Shown piece after piece: positions 1 through 8,092 of a DNA stretch of 38,717 bases (position 1 is its first letter; the number at the start of each line of letters is the position of its first letter). The position numbers and the translations under genes are program-made. The stretch is from Flaviramulus sp. (GTDB taxonomy: Bacteria > Bacteroidota > Bacteroidia > Flavobacteriales > Flavobacteriaceae): the NCBI RefSeq assembly GCF_013001275.1, contig NZ_JABDMV010000117.1, forward strand, positions 1 through 38,717, given 5' to 3'. Below the pieces are notes generated by a model, which had not been told where the DNA came from, ran no database searches, and was given only the letters and a program-made list of their open reading frames with translations.

Positions 1-1
1 C

Positions 2-409
2 AAACGAATGGAAATAGATACTGCTTATGCGAATACGGTAAAATTTGTTTGGAAAACAATCTTGTCTGGAGATTTTCCGCCACCTGATAGGGATGGTACT
101 ATTTCGGGCTTTTCTGAATTAGCTAAAAAATTTATTGAAAAAGGCGGTAACTTAATTTATGTTAGATGTCCTTCCTCTGGTATGTTTAAAGATGTTGAAA
201 GTCATGGTTTTCCAAGAGAACAATTTTGGGATGTTCTTGTTGAAAAGTCGGGTGCGAAAGGATATAATTATCATGATTATGAGCAATTTCAAAATTTATT
301 TTTGCCAGAATGGTCACATTTGGCAGTAAAAGATGCACAGTTTTTCACAAGAGAACTTATTAGGATTATGAAATCTGATGGTGTAATTTCTAACTCTAAA
401 ACCAACTAA
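2..409 (+). CDS. SGNH-hydrolase-like protein, C-terminal fragment
   Basis: The reading frame is open to the left edge, so this is the C-terminal part (about 135 residues) of a longer protein. It ends 2 bp before the MBOAT gene. Beside an AlgI-type acyltransferase the usual partner is an SGNH/GDSL-type or DltD-like esterase or acetyl-carrier protein that works on the exported polysaccharide. The visible part fits an SGNH C-terminus: it ends in a Pro-Glu-Trp-Ser-His-Leu segment (His at 104 counting from the ATG at position 8), where that fold places its catalytic His, followed by a final helix. The catalytic Ser block would lie upstream, outside the window. The function is inferred from neighbour and C-terminal pattern only. 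It is probably co-transcribed with the next two genes. Confidence 0.55.
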   Translation, partial: KRMEIDTAYANTVKFVWKTILSGDFPPPDRDGTISGFSELAKKFIEKGGNLIYVRCPSSGMFKDVESHGFPREQFWDVLVEKSGAKGYNYHDYEQFQNLFLPEWSHLAVKDAQFFTRELIRIMKSDGVISNSKTN

Positions 410-411
410 TT

Positions 412-1827
412 ATGCTATTCAACTCATTAAGTTTCGTTGTGTTCTTGGTAATAGTTTTATCGCTCTATTATTTAAAATTTTTTAGCTGGACAGGTAAAAA
501 AAGAATGTTATTACTGGCAAGTTATATTTTTTATGGGCTCTGGAATCCACCTTTAGTAATATTACTTTGGATTTCGACTATCGTTGACTGGACTGCTGGA
601 AAAAAATTAGCTGTTGAAGAAAATCAGAAAAAAAGAAAAATGTGGTTGCTTTTAAGCATGTTTGTTAATCTTGGATTTCTAGCGTTTTTTAAATACGGCG
701 ATTTTTTACTTGAAAACTTTGTTGCCTTATTAAATGCTGTTGGAATTGATTTTCAAGCGCAACCTATGGATATTATTTTACCAATGGGAATTTCGTTTTA
801 TACATTTCAAACCATGTCATATACAATAGATATGTACAAGCGAAAAATAAAACCAGCAAAAACGTTTTTAGATTTTGCTCTTTATGTAACATTCTTTCCG
901 CAATTAGTGGCAGGACCAATTGTACGAGCAAAAGATTTAATAACTCAGTTTTACGAGGAAAAGAAAGCTACTGCGAATCAGTTTATATGGGGATTATTTT
1001 TATTAACCATTGGCTTATTTCAAAAAGTTGTAATGGCCGATACTTTGTTAGCAGGTACATCCGATGCGGTTTTTAGTTCTGATAAAATATTACACGGCAT
1101 GGATGCATGGATTGGAACCATCGCTTTTTCAGGACAAATATTTTTTGACTTTGCGGGGTATTCAACATGTGCCATTGGTATTGCGCTAATGCTCGGAATA
1201 ATTTTACCAGATAACTTTAGATATCCTTATGCGGCTCTTGGTTTTTCAGATTTATGGAAACGTTGGCATATTTCTCTATCATCATGGTTAAAGGATTATT
1301 TATACATTCCTTTGGGTGGAAATCGATTCGGAATAACTAGAATGTACGCGGCCTTAATGATTACTATGCTATTGGGTGGATTATGGCACGGTGCTGCATG
1401 GACATTCATGGTCTGGGGTGGTTTACATGGAACTTATTTAATTTTAGAACGACTGCAAAGGCAATATATACCCTTTAAAATCACTAAATGGAACGGAATA
1501 TTTTTAGCTTTTTTAACTTTTACCTGTGTAAACATAACTTGGGTGTTTTTTAGAGCACGAGAGTTTAAAACTGCCTGGAATATGATTAAATCTATGTTTT
1601 ATGTAAATTCAGATGGAGTAAAAATTCTTCAAGCGTTTGATGTTGTAAAAGTATCAATTGTAATAGGTGTTTTGTTTTTGTGCCATTGGGTGATGAGAAA
1701 TACTTCTATGAAAGAAGTATCTTTAAAAACACCATCATGGGTTTTGGGCATAGTCTGGGCTATTATGTTTTTTCTAATAATTATTGCACAAGGAAGTGGT
1801 GAACAATTTATTTATTTTCAATTTTAA
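412..1827 (+). CDS. MBOAT family O-acyltransferase (AlgI/DltB-like)
   Basis: A polytopic inner-membrane O-acyltransferase of 471 residues, the usual length for AlgI-like proteins. It is expected to carry acyl (probably acetyl) groups across the membrane for O-acylation of an exported polysaccharide. About ten hydrophobic segments are visible. Family hallmarks are present: RWHISLS with His286, followed by WLKDYLYIPLGGNR, then LWHG with the invariant His326 and GGLHG with His339. In AlgI the residues equivalent to His286 and His326 are essential. The gene starts 2 bp after the SGNH-like gene and is followed 21 bp later by another membrane acyltransferase-like gene, so the three look like one operon. 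The family call is secure. The substrate is unknown; no alginate or teichoic acid genes are visible. Confidence 0.93.
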   Translation: MLFNSLSFVVFLVIVLSLYYLKFFSWTGKKRMLLLASYIFYGLWNPPLVILLWISTIVDWTAGKKLAVEENQKKRKMWLLLSMFVNLGFLAFFKYGDFLLENFVALLNAVGIDFQAQPMDIILPMGISFYTFQTMSYTIDMYKRKIKPAKTFLDFALYVTFFPQLVAGPIVRAKDLITQFYEEKKATANQFIWGLFLLTIGLFQKVVMADTLLAGTSDAVFSSDKILHGMDAWIGTIAFSGQIFFDFAGYSTCAIGIALMLGIILPDNFRYPYAALGFSDLWKRWHISLSSWLKDYLYIPLGGNRFGITRMYAALMITMLLGGLWHGAAWTFMVWGGLHGTYLILERLQRQYIPFKITKWNGIFLAFLTFTCVNITWVFFRAREFKTAWNMIKSMFYVNSDGVKILQAFDVVKVSIVIGVLFLCHWVMRNTSMKEVSLKTPSWVLGIVWAIMFFLIIIAQGSGEQFIYFQF

Positions 1828-1848
1828 TCACTATAACCTTATATAATT

Positions 1849-3021
1849 ATGACAGAAGTTAAATTAGGAAGAATACAATCAATCGATATATTAAAAGGTT
1901 TAGTAATGGTGCTTATGGCACTTGACCATACACGAGATTATTTTCATTATGATTCTTTCTTATTTAGCCCTGAAGATCCAATACAAAGTAACATTCCCAT
2001 GTTTTTTACCCGTTGGATTACTCATTTTTGTGCACCGGCATTTAGTTTTTTAGCTGGTATCTCTGCTTTTATGATAAGTAAAAGAAAGGCTAAAAAAGAA
2101 TTATCTAGCTTTTTAATAAAACGTGGTCTATGGTTAGTTTTTATTGAAATGACCATAGTGAATTTTGCATGGTTTTTCGATGTTTCTTTTTCAAACCTAG
2201 GCTTGCTTGTTATTTGGGTTTTAGGAATAAGTATGATTGCATTGGCAGGACTAATTTGGTTACCAAGACGCTTTATTTTAATTTTTAGTTGTGTATTAAT
2301 TTTTGGTCATAACTTATTAGATTCCATTCATTTTGAAGGTAGTTTATTATGGGCTATACTTCATGAATTTGCGTTTTTTGATTTAGGACATGGTTATAAG
2401 CTTATGGCGGTATATCCTCTTATTCCTTGGGTTGCTGTTATGTCATTGGGTTATTATTTTGGAGAATTTTACAATGTTTCTTTTAATGCCAACAAAAGAA
2501 AAAGAATGTTCAATAATTTAGGATTAGCTTCTCTAGCCTTATTTATAGCATTAAGGTTTACAAATGTTTACGGTAATCTTATCTCATGGAAAAATTATGA
2601 AAACCTTTCACAAGATTTGATTTCATTTTTTAATCCTGCAAAATATCCTCCTTCATTAACATATTTATTGATGACTTTAGGTTTTACATTTATTTTTCTA
2701 GCTAATTCAGAGAAGCTAAAAAGCAGACTGTCAGATTTTTTTAAAGTTTTTGGAAGAGTACCATTTTTCTACTACATCATTCATATTTATTTAATTCATG
2801 TTTTAGCTTTACTTTATTCTGAGCTTTCAGGTTTTGGTTGGGAAAAAATGGTTTTAAAAAATTGGGTTACAGAAGATCCGTTGTTAAAAGGATATGGATT
2901 GAGCCTTGCTTTTGTGTATTTGGTTTGGATAGGCGTAATTCTTTTTCTTTATCGTATTTGCAAAAAGTTTGATAAATACAAGCAAAACAATAAAGATAAA
3001 TGGTGGTTAAGTTACTTGTAA
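1849..3021 (+). CDS. DUF1624 / HGSNAT-like (YeiB-related) membrane protein
   Basis: A 390-residue multi-spanning membrane protein with about ten hydrophobic helices. The N-terminus (RIQSIDILKGLVMVLMALDH, residues 8-27, then TRDYFHYD) is the hallmark of the DUF1624 group of the heparan-alpha-glucosaminide N-acetyltransferase catalytic family. The DH with His27 in the first helix corresponds to the family's putative acetyl-accepting histidine. Such proteins are thought to move acetyl groups from cytoplasmic acetyl-CoA to extracytoplasmic sugars. Its position 21 bp after an MBOAT gene supports a joint role in cell-surface glycan modification; that role is inferred. It ends 2 bp from the convergent DinB-like gene, with no terminator between them. 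Confidence 0.85.
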   Translation: MTEVKLGRIQSIDILKGLVMVLMALDHTRDYFHYDSFLFSPEDPIQSNIPMFFTRWITHFCAPAFSFLAGISAFMISKRKAKKELSSFLIKRGLWLVFIEMTIVNFAWFFDVSFSNLGLLVIWVLGISMIALAGLIWLPRRFILIFSCVLIFGHNLLDSIHFEGSLLWAILHEFAFFDLGHGYKLMAVYPLIPWVAVMSLGYYFGEFYNVSFNANKRKRMFNNLGLASLALFIALRFTNVYGNLISWKNYENLSQDLISFFNPAKYPPSLTYLLMTLGFTFIFLANSEKLKSRLSDFFKVFGRVPFFYYIIHIYLIHVLALLYSELSGFGWEKMVLKNWVTEDPLLKGYGLSLAFVYLVWIGVILFLYRICKKFDKYKQNNKDKWWLSYL

Positions 3022-3023
3022 AG

Positions 3024-3578
3024 TTATTCCTTTATTTTACCTCGAAATACACTGACCTCAGAATTAAAAGGATTACCTGATGCTCGCCTTAACATAACAA
3101 CCTGACCGCAATGCCATAAAGCATCAGCAATTGGTCCATTAATAATATTCCAAAACGGAAATCTATCATTATCAAAACTCGATATGTCGTCCGTTGTTTT
3201 AAATATATCAGAAGCTTCTTGTATATTTAATAAAGTTCTTTTTCGTTTTTCCTCAAAAGTTAGTTTTTCATCCTTGTCGCTACTTTTTTCTGAAGAAATA
3301 TTATTAAGAATAAAATTGGAGAGCCCGTATATATGGTCAATAGTTTCGGCACTTGTTCGACCCGATTCGCTAGGTTTATAATTTAAATCTTCTGGTCTTA
3401 ACCCTTCTGTAGACCAATAATACCGGAATCCTAATCCATCCATCATTCGTGCTAAAACAGTTCCTGAAGTATAAGTTTCTGGATACTGAGGAATTATATA
3501 ATAGGGTAAACTATCTTCGCTTTGTGCAATAGTAGATGTTGTTATAATTAAGACGAATAGTATCGATAGATATTTCAT
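3024..3578 (-). CDS. DinB-like superfamily protein, exported
   Basis: A 184-residue protein with a signal peptide (hydrophobic residues 4-17 ending in Thr-Ile-Ala-Gln). The rest matches the DinB/YfiT-like four-helix bundle: a long first helix around GLGFRYYWSTEGL, a 'loNYKPSE..RT..ETIDHIYGL' segment (residues about 65-85) with a candidate metal His in DHIYG, and a last helix with DALWHCGQVVMLRRASGNP, where the His is the second candidate ligand. DinB-fold proteins are often metal-dependent thiol transferases or hydrolases; the substrate is not predictable here. It lies 13 bp downstream of the M28 peptidase gene on the same strand and is probably co-transcribed with it. The combination of a DinB fold with a signal peptide places it in the periplasm. 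Confidence 0.75.
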   Translation of the reverse strand: MKYLSILFVLIITTSTIAQSEDSLPYYIIPQYPETYTSGTVLARMMDGLGFRYYWSTEGLRPEDLNYKPSESGRTSAETIDHIYGLSNFILNNISSEKSSDKDEKLTFEEKRKRTLLNIQEASDIFKTTDDISSFDNDRFPFWNIINGPIADALWHCGQVVMLRRASGNPFNSEVSVFRGKIKE

Positions 3579-3591
3579 TAATTAATTGTTT

Positions 3592-4995
3592 TTATTTTTT
3601 GATGTTATTTGGGCTATTTATAGGGTTTATTCCATATTTATCAAATAAATACACTAAAGCCGTCATTGTTGCTGCTCCTAATTCCAACTCTCTTTTATTA
3701 ACAGCATCAAACGTATCATTACTAGCGTGATGATGGTCGAAATAACGCTGACTATCTGGACGTAAACCTGCCAACACATTCGATTCGGTTTTCAAAGGAC
3801 CAACATCAGCACCACTTCCACCTTTCTCAAAATAATGGATTAAATATGGTTTGAATAATGGTTTCCAATTTAAAACTTGCTCAAAACTAGCATCATTACA
3901 ATCAAAACTAAAACCGCGTGGTGTAAAGCCGCCAGAATCACTTTCCAAAGCAAATACATGGTTTTCGTTTTTTTGTTTAGCAACTTCAGCATATTTATTC
4001 CCACCTCGTAAACCATTTTCTTCATTCATAAATAACACAACTCTAATACTGCGCTTAGGCTTAATACCAGATTCTTTAAGTAAACGTAACACATCCATAG
4101 ATTGTACAACACCGGCACCGTCATCATGAGATCCATCTCCTAAATCCCAAGAATCTAAATGACCTCCAACTACCATATATTCATTAGGAAATTCACTCCC
4201 TGTTATTTGACCAATAACATTATATGATTGTACATCTTTAAGTTGTTTACAACTTTGCTTAAAATAGAATTTTGTAGAATTATCTAGTTTAAGCATAGCA
4301 CTTAATAATTCTGCATCATTGGTACTTATTGCAGCAGAAGGAATGCGTTTTTCAACAGGTAAATCATCATATGTCATGCTACCAGTATGTGGTAAATCGT
4401 CTAACCTTAAATTCATTGATCGAACAATCACTCCAACTGCACCATATTTTGCAGCTTCAATTGCTCCTTGATATCTTTGATTAACACAACCACCATAAGC
4501 TTCAAACGTGAGAATTAAATCGGCTTGCATCGGGCGATTGTAAAATACGATTTTACCTTCTATATTTTCTTTTCCAAGTTTTTCTAATTCTTCAAAATTT
4601 TGAACCTCAACAACACTTGCTTTTAAACCCAATGCAGGTGTTGCAACTGAACCTCCCAGTGCGCATATATTAACGTTGGTAGTTTTGCCGGGACTTGTTT
4701 CAATAAATGCAAATTCTTTCGCACCTCTTATCCATCTTGGTACCATTACCGGTTGCAGCCACACTTTATCTAACCCTAATTTTTCGAGTTCTACCTTTGT
4801 ATAGGCTACTGCTTTTTCTGCCCCTAAAGAGCCTGATAACCTGCTCCCTATCTGATTGGATAAATGATTTAACCAATCATAACTCTTTCCGTTGGTTAAT
4901 GATTGTTTATATATTGTTTTTATTACTTCCTCATCATTTTGAGAAAAAGTGATAATTGAACTTAAAGCTAATGCTATAATTATTATTTTTTTCAT
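3592..4995 (-). CDS. Secreted M28 family zinc aminopeptidase/carboxypeptidase (PGCP-like)
   Basis: A 467-residue exported zinc peptidase resembling plasma glutamate carboxypeptidase. The order is: signal peptide (residues 1-19, ending TFSQN); a protease-associated (PA) region at about 120-260; and the M28 catalytic domain at about 260-455. The dizinc ligands are visible: His279 and Asp281 in GGHLDSWD, Asp291 in HDDGAG, Glu325/Glu326 in NEENGLRGG, Asp353 in ESDSG, and His423 in the HHHASND segment. All core residues are present, so the enzyme should be active. It likely removes residues from short peptides in the periplasm or outside the cell. It leads a two-gene unit with the DinB-like gene. 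A near-consensus -7 box (TATCTTTA) lies just upstream. Confidence 0.92.
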   Translation of the reverse strand: MKKIIIIALALSSIITFSQNDEEVIKTIYKQSLTNGKSYDWLNHLSNQIGSRLSGSLGAEKAVAYTKVELEKLGLDKVWLQPVMVPRWIRGAKEFAFIETSPGKTTNVNICALGGSVATPALGLKASVVEVQNFEELEKLGKENIEGKIVFYNRPMQADLILTFEAYGGCVNQRYQGAIEAAKYGAVGVIVRSMNLRLDDLPHTGSMTYDDLPVEKRIPSAAISTNDAELLSAMLKLDNSTKFYFKQSCKQLKDVQSYNVIGQITGSEFPNEYMVVGGHLDSWDLGDGSHDDGAGVVQSMDVLRLLKESGIKPKRSIRVVLFMNEENGLRGGNKYAEVAKQKNENHVFALESDSGGFTPRGFSFDCNDASFEQVLNWKPLFKPYLIHYFEKGGSGADVGPLKTESNVLAGLRPDSQRYFDHHHASNDTFDAVNKRELELGAATMTALVYLFDKYGINPINSPNNIKK

Positions 4996-5084
4996 TTATA
5001 TTTTTATGAATTTTAAAGATACTATTTATGTTTTGCTGATAGTAAACCTGAAACTTAAAATTGTGTTAAGAATTTGACTTTTAT

Positions 5085-5160
5085 GCGTTAACGATTGAAG
5101 TGGCATCCTTTTTTGAGGCACGAAAAAAAGATATAACGGAAAGCGTGTTAAAACGTCCAA
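5085..5160. repeat. Degenerate copy of a dispersed intergenic repeat of Flavobacteriaceae
   Basis: Between the M28 and PPK2 genes there is a 76-bp stretch with blocks I recognise from an abundant intergenic repeat of flavobacterial genomes: GCGTTA followed by ATTGAAG, GGCATCCTTTT, GATATAACGG and AAAGCGTG, ending in ACGTCCAAAA. On the opposite strand it reads as a GGACGTT start, a CTTTCCGTTATATC core and a GGATGCC...CTTCAATC...TAACGC end. It contains no ORF. No second copy was found in this window, so the repeat nature rests on memory of the family, not on copies seen here. Relative to the form I remember, the copy looks decayed (ATCG where CCCT is expected, ATAACGG for ATAGCGG). Confidence 0.55.
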
Positions 5161-5163
5161 AAC

Positions 5164-6021
5164 CTATTCCTTATTTAATTGTTGCTTATATAATTCAAGA
5201 TTTGCTTTTATATCATCATCCAGCTCCGGCTCTTTTATATCGGTGTATTTACTTAATACATCGTACATAGTTTTTGCAACTAAATAACGAGCTGTTGGTT
5301 TATCGTCTGCAGGAATGTTATACCACCTGGCATGCGGTTTCGATGTTCTATTTATTGCCTCTTCATAGTATTCTTGATATTTATCCCATAATTTACGTTC
5401 TTTTAAATCGCTGGGAGAGAATTTCCAATTTTTTTCTTGCTTTCTTAATCTTCGTAATAATCTGTTTTTTTGTTCTGTTTTTGAGAGGTTTAAAAAGAAT
5501 TTAAAAATTAAAGTTCCGTTTTCTGCAATGTGTTTTTCAAAATTATTTATTTGTTCGAATCGTTTATCCCAAAATGCATCATTTACATCATCGATGGAAT
5601 TTACCGTAGGTATATTTTCTCCTAGAATGTAACTTGGATGCACACGTGTAACTAAAACATTTTCGTAATGTGTTCTATTAAAAACACCGAACCGCCCGCG
5701 TTCTGGAAGTGCTATATAATGCCTCCAAAGGTAATCGTGACTCAATTCTAACTCTGTGGGCACCTTAAAACTATGCACTTCTACTCCGCGTACATTAAAA
5801 TCTTTAAACACTTCGCGCACTAAACTATCTTTTCCAGAGGTATCCATACCTTGTAAACACACCAATACGGCATATTTATTATGTGCATACATTGTGTTTT
5901 GTATATCTCCTAACTTTTTTCTTATTTTTTTTAGCTCTTTATCTGCATTTTCAATAACAACTTTTGTGGTTGAATTTTTTAAAGATATGTTTGAAGTTAC
6001 CTTATAATCGTCTTTTCGCAT
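5164..6021 (-). CDS. ppk2: Polyphosphate:nucleotide phosphotransferase, PPK2 family
   Basis: A 285-residue soluble kinase that transfers phosphate between inorganic polyphosphate and nucleotides. The P-loop is Gly58-Met-Asp-Thr-Ser-Gly-Lys-Asp-Ser66, the PPK2-specific Walker A. The Walker B region (RGRFGVFNRTHYE, residues about 108-120) and the lid-module sequence with WKFSPSDLKERKLWDKY follow in the usual order. Length and motifs fit the one-domain 'PPK2-related' group. Whether it favours AMP, ADP or GDP cannot be read from the motifs with confidence. It is a single-gene unit. The dispersed-repeat relic lies just downstream, and a near-consensus -7 box (TATATTTA) is in the upstream 60 bp. 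Confidence 0.93.
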   Translation of the reverse strand: MRKDDYKVTSNISLKNSTTKVVIENADKELKKIRKKLGDIQNTMYAHNKYAVLVCLQGMDTSGKDSLVREVFKDFNVRGVEVHSFKVPTELELSHDYLWRHYIALPERGRFGVFNRTHYENVLVTRVHPSYILGENIPTVNSIDDVNDAFWDKRFEQINNFEKHIAENGTLIFKFFLNLSKTEQKNRLLRRLRKQEKNWKFSPSDLKERKLWDKYQEYYEEAINRTSKPHARWYNIPADDKPTARYLVAKTMYDVLSKYTDIKEPELDDDIKANLELYKQQLNKE

Positions 6022-6159
6022 TGATTTTAATTTTTACGCTAATTTATATTTTAATATTCTATAAATATAGTAAATCCATAATTTCGACGAACGGCACTCC
6101 AGTATCTAATGTTTTTAATACATTAGCCAAAACTACTTTTTAAATCTAACCCCAATTTC

Positions 6160-6897
6160 ATGAAAACCTACCACCTATTTATCTTATTAATAACTTCTTT
6201 CTTTATAAATGCGCAGTCAAATTGTGATGATGCAAATTCATATTTAGTAAATGCTTATTCGCATGTTAAGGATGCTTATGATTCAAATAATATAAGTCAC
6301 TTAAAATATTATGCCAACCGCTCTCTCGAATCTTTTAAACTCTCTAAAAAAACATTGACCACATGCGGTTGTGAAACCGCTTTAAAATTAGCCAACAAAA
6401 GCTTTGAATTATTAGCGAAAGTTGAAGATGTTGAAACCTATGAAGATGGTCGTTTTTACGTAAAACGTGCCAGAGATATTAGTAAAGAATGTGTTATAGA
6501 AATTGATAAATGTGCAAGCAAAAGCAATAATTTGTCTTCCGAAAACACAGAGCTAAGTGATTTACAAAATGAGCAATTACTTTTACATCAACAGCAAGAA
6601 GCTTTAAAACTTAAGGAAGCTCAATTAAAAACAAAAATGGCGCTTCAAAAAATAGAAGTATTAAATTTGAAAAAGAAAGAATTAATACTTTCTTATAAAA
6701 AAGCTATTTCATCAAATATTAAGTCCTATAATGAAGCTTTAAAGGTTTGCGATTGCAATCATGAATTTATAAAAGATGAAAGTGGCTCTCAAGATTATTC
6801 AGATCGAGATTTTAGCGATATAAAAAATCATTATAACAACAATATTAGAATATTAGCTTCTAACTATTTAGATCAGCTTAGTTTGTGTGCTAATTAA
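6160..6897 (+). CDS. Unknown exported protein, Cys-rich with central coiled coil
   Basis: A 245-residue protein of a kind I do not recognise beyond 'conserved in flavobacteria'. It has a signal peptide (residues 1-18, ending INAQS) and an alpha-helical N-terminal domain (about 22-120). A long heptad-like helix rich in Leu, Gln and Lys covers about residues 125-180, and a short C-terminal helical part follows. Seven cysteines remain after cleavage: Cys22, 69, 71, 111, 118, 197, 199 and 243, of which two are CxC pairs (TCGC and CDC); Cys22 is close to the cleavage site. The pattern suggests disulfides in the periplasm. It stands alone between divergent ppk2 and a convergent operon, and ends in a strong terminator. 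No function is proposed. Confidence 0.75.
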   Translation: MKTYHLFILLITSFFINAQSNCDDANSYLVNAYSHVKDAYDSNNISHLKYYANRSLESFKLSKKTLTTCGCETALKLANKSFELLAKVEDVETYEDGRFYVKRARDISKECVIEIDKCASKSNNLSSENTELSDLQNEQLLLHQQQEALKLKEAQLKTKMALQKIEVLNLKKKELILSYKKAISSNIKSYNEALKVCDCNHEFIKDESGSQDYSDRDFSDIKNHYNNNIRILASNYLDQLSLCAN

Positions 6898-6928
6898 AAA
6901 AAGCCTTCATAAATGGAGGCTTTTTTTT
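6898..6928. terminator. Bidirectional intrinsic terminator
   Basis: A hairpin pairs AAAAGCCTTCAT with ATGGAGGCTTTT (one G-U-type mismatch, 3-4 nt loop). It has an A run before it and a T run after it, so it can act in both directions. It lies right after the stop of the 6160-6897 gene and at the 3' end of the convergent response-regulator gene, whose stop codon is at 6927. Confidence 0.85.
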
Positions 6929-8090
6929 ATTTACTTGCAAACGCTTTTACATCTTGTTCACTTACCTCTGTGTTTCCTAAAATAATTAAACGTTCTATTA
7001 CGTTACGGAGCTCTCTAATATTTCCGGTCCAATCATACTCTTGAAGTAACTTAACGGCTTTTTCTGAAAACGACTTTTTAGCTGTGCCTTGTTCTTCTGA
7101 AATTTTAGCCGAAAAATGATTTATTAATAATGGAATATCTTCTCGCCTATCATTTAAAGCTGGTACGTTTATTAATATAACCGCTAGTCGGTGATATAAA
7201 TCTTCACGAAACTTGCCTTTTTCAATTTCTTTTTTCAAATTTTTATTGGTTGCTGCTATAACACGTACATCCACTTTAATATCTCTATCGCTTCCAACGC
7301 GTTGTATTCTACTTTCCTGTAGAGCTCGCAAAACTTTAGCTTGAGCAGATAGGCTCATATCGCCTATTTCATCTAAAAATATAGTACCGCCATTAGCAGC
7401 TTCAAATTTACCAGCTCTATCTTTCGCAGCACTTGTAAAGGCTCCCTTTACATGGCCGAAAAGCTCACTTTCAATCAGCTCCGATGGGATAGCTGCACAA
7501 TTTACTTCAATCATCGGACCTTTTGCTCGAACACTTTTTTCGTGTAACCAATGTGCAACGAGCTCCTTTCCAGTTCCATTCGGACCTGTTATTAAGACAC
7601 GTGCATCAGTTGGTGCTACTTTGTCAATAATATCTTTAATTTGAGAGATTGCTTTACTCTCTCCAATCATTTCGTATTTTTTACTTACTTTCTTTTTTAG
7701 AATTTTGTTCTCTACGACTAATTCTTTTCTATCTAAAGCATTACGAACTGTATTTAAAAGACGGTTTAAATCGGGCGGTTTAGAGATATAATCAAATGCT
7801 CCTAAACGCATAGTGTTTACTGCTGTATCCAAATCGCCATGACCTGAAATCATGACAATAGGAATTTCTGGTTTAATTTTCTTAACTGCTTCTAATACCT
7901 CAACACCGTCCATTTTTGGCATTTTAATATCGCATAGTATTAAATCGTAATCCTCATTTTTAATTTTTTCAATACCTAACAAACCATCTTCTACGTCTTC
8001 AACTTGATAGGCTTCGTTTTCTTCTGAAAGAATTTTTACAAGCACACGTCTAATGGCTGCTTCATCTTCTATTACTAATATTCTTGACAT
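6927..8090 (-). CDS. Sigma-54-dependent response regulator lacking the Fis-type DNA-binding domain
   Basis: A 387-residue NtrC-class activator. The receiver domain (1-120) has the acidic pair Glu8/Asp9, the phospho-acceptor Asp54 in LILCDIKMPKMDG, and Lys104. The AAA+ domain (about 140-375) has Walker A GPNGTGKE (169-176), the sigma-54-contacting loop GAFTSA (216-221), Walker B GGTIFLDE with Asp240/Glu241, and the TGNIRELRN sensor II helix. The protein stops about 12 residues after the AAA+ domain. The usual C-terminal Fis-like helix-turn-helix is absent, where full NtrC proteins run to about 450 residues or more. The stop sits beside a terminator, so a recent frameshift is not obvious. It should either activate sigma-54 promoters from solution or depend on a partner. 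No histidine kinase gene is nearby. It starts 2 bp after the DUF6268 gene. Confidence 0.93.
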   Translation of the reverse strand: MSRILVIEDEAAIRRVLVKILSEENEAYQVEDVEDGLLGIEKIKNEDYDLILCDIKMPKMDGVEVLEAVKKIKPEIPIVMISGHGDLDTAVNTMRLGAFDYISKPPDLNRLLNTVRNALDRKELVVENKILKKKVSKKYEMIGESKAISQIKDIIDKVAPTDARVLITGPNGTGKELVAHWLHEKSVRAKGPMIEVNCAAIPSELIESELFGHVKGAFTSAAKDRAGKFEAANGGTIFLDEIGDMSLSAQAKVLRALQESRIQRVGSDRDIKVDVRVIAATNKNLKKEIEKGKFREDLYHRLAVILINVPALNDRREDIPLLINHFSAKISEEQGTAKKSFSEKAVKLLQEYDWTGNIRELRNVIERLIILGNTEVSEQDVKAFASK

Positions 8091-8092
8091 AA

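Noticed and set aside
6106-6126. Inverted repeat CTAATGT...ACATTAG upstream of the 6160 gene
   Set aside because: Seven pairs of AT-rich sequence with a 7-nt loop; expected by chance in such DNA and not followed by a T run.
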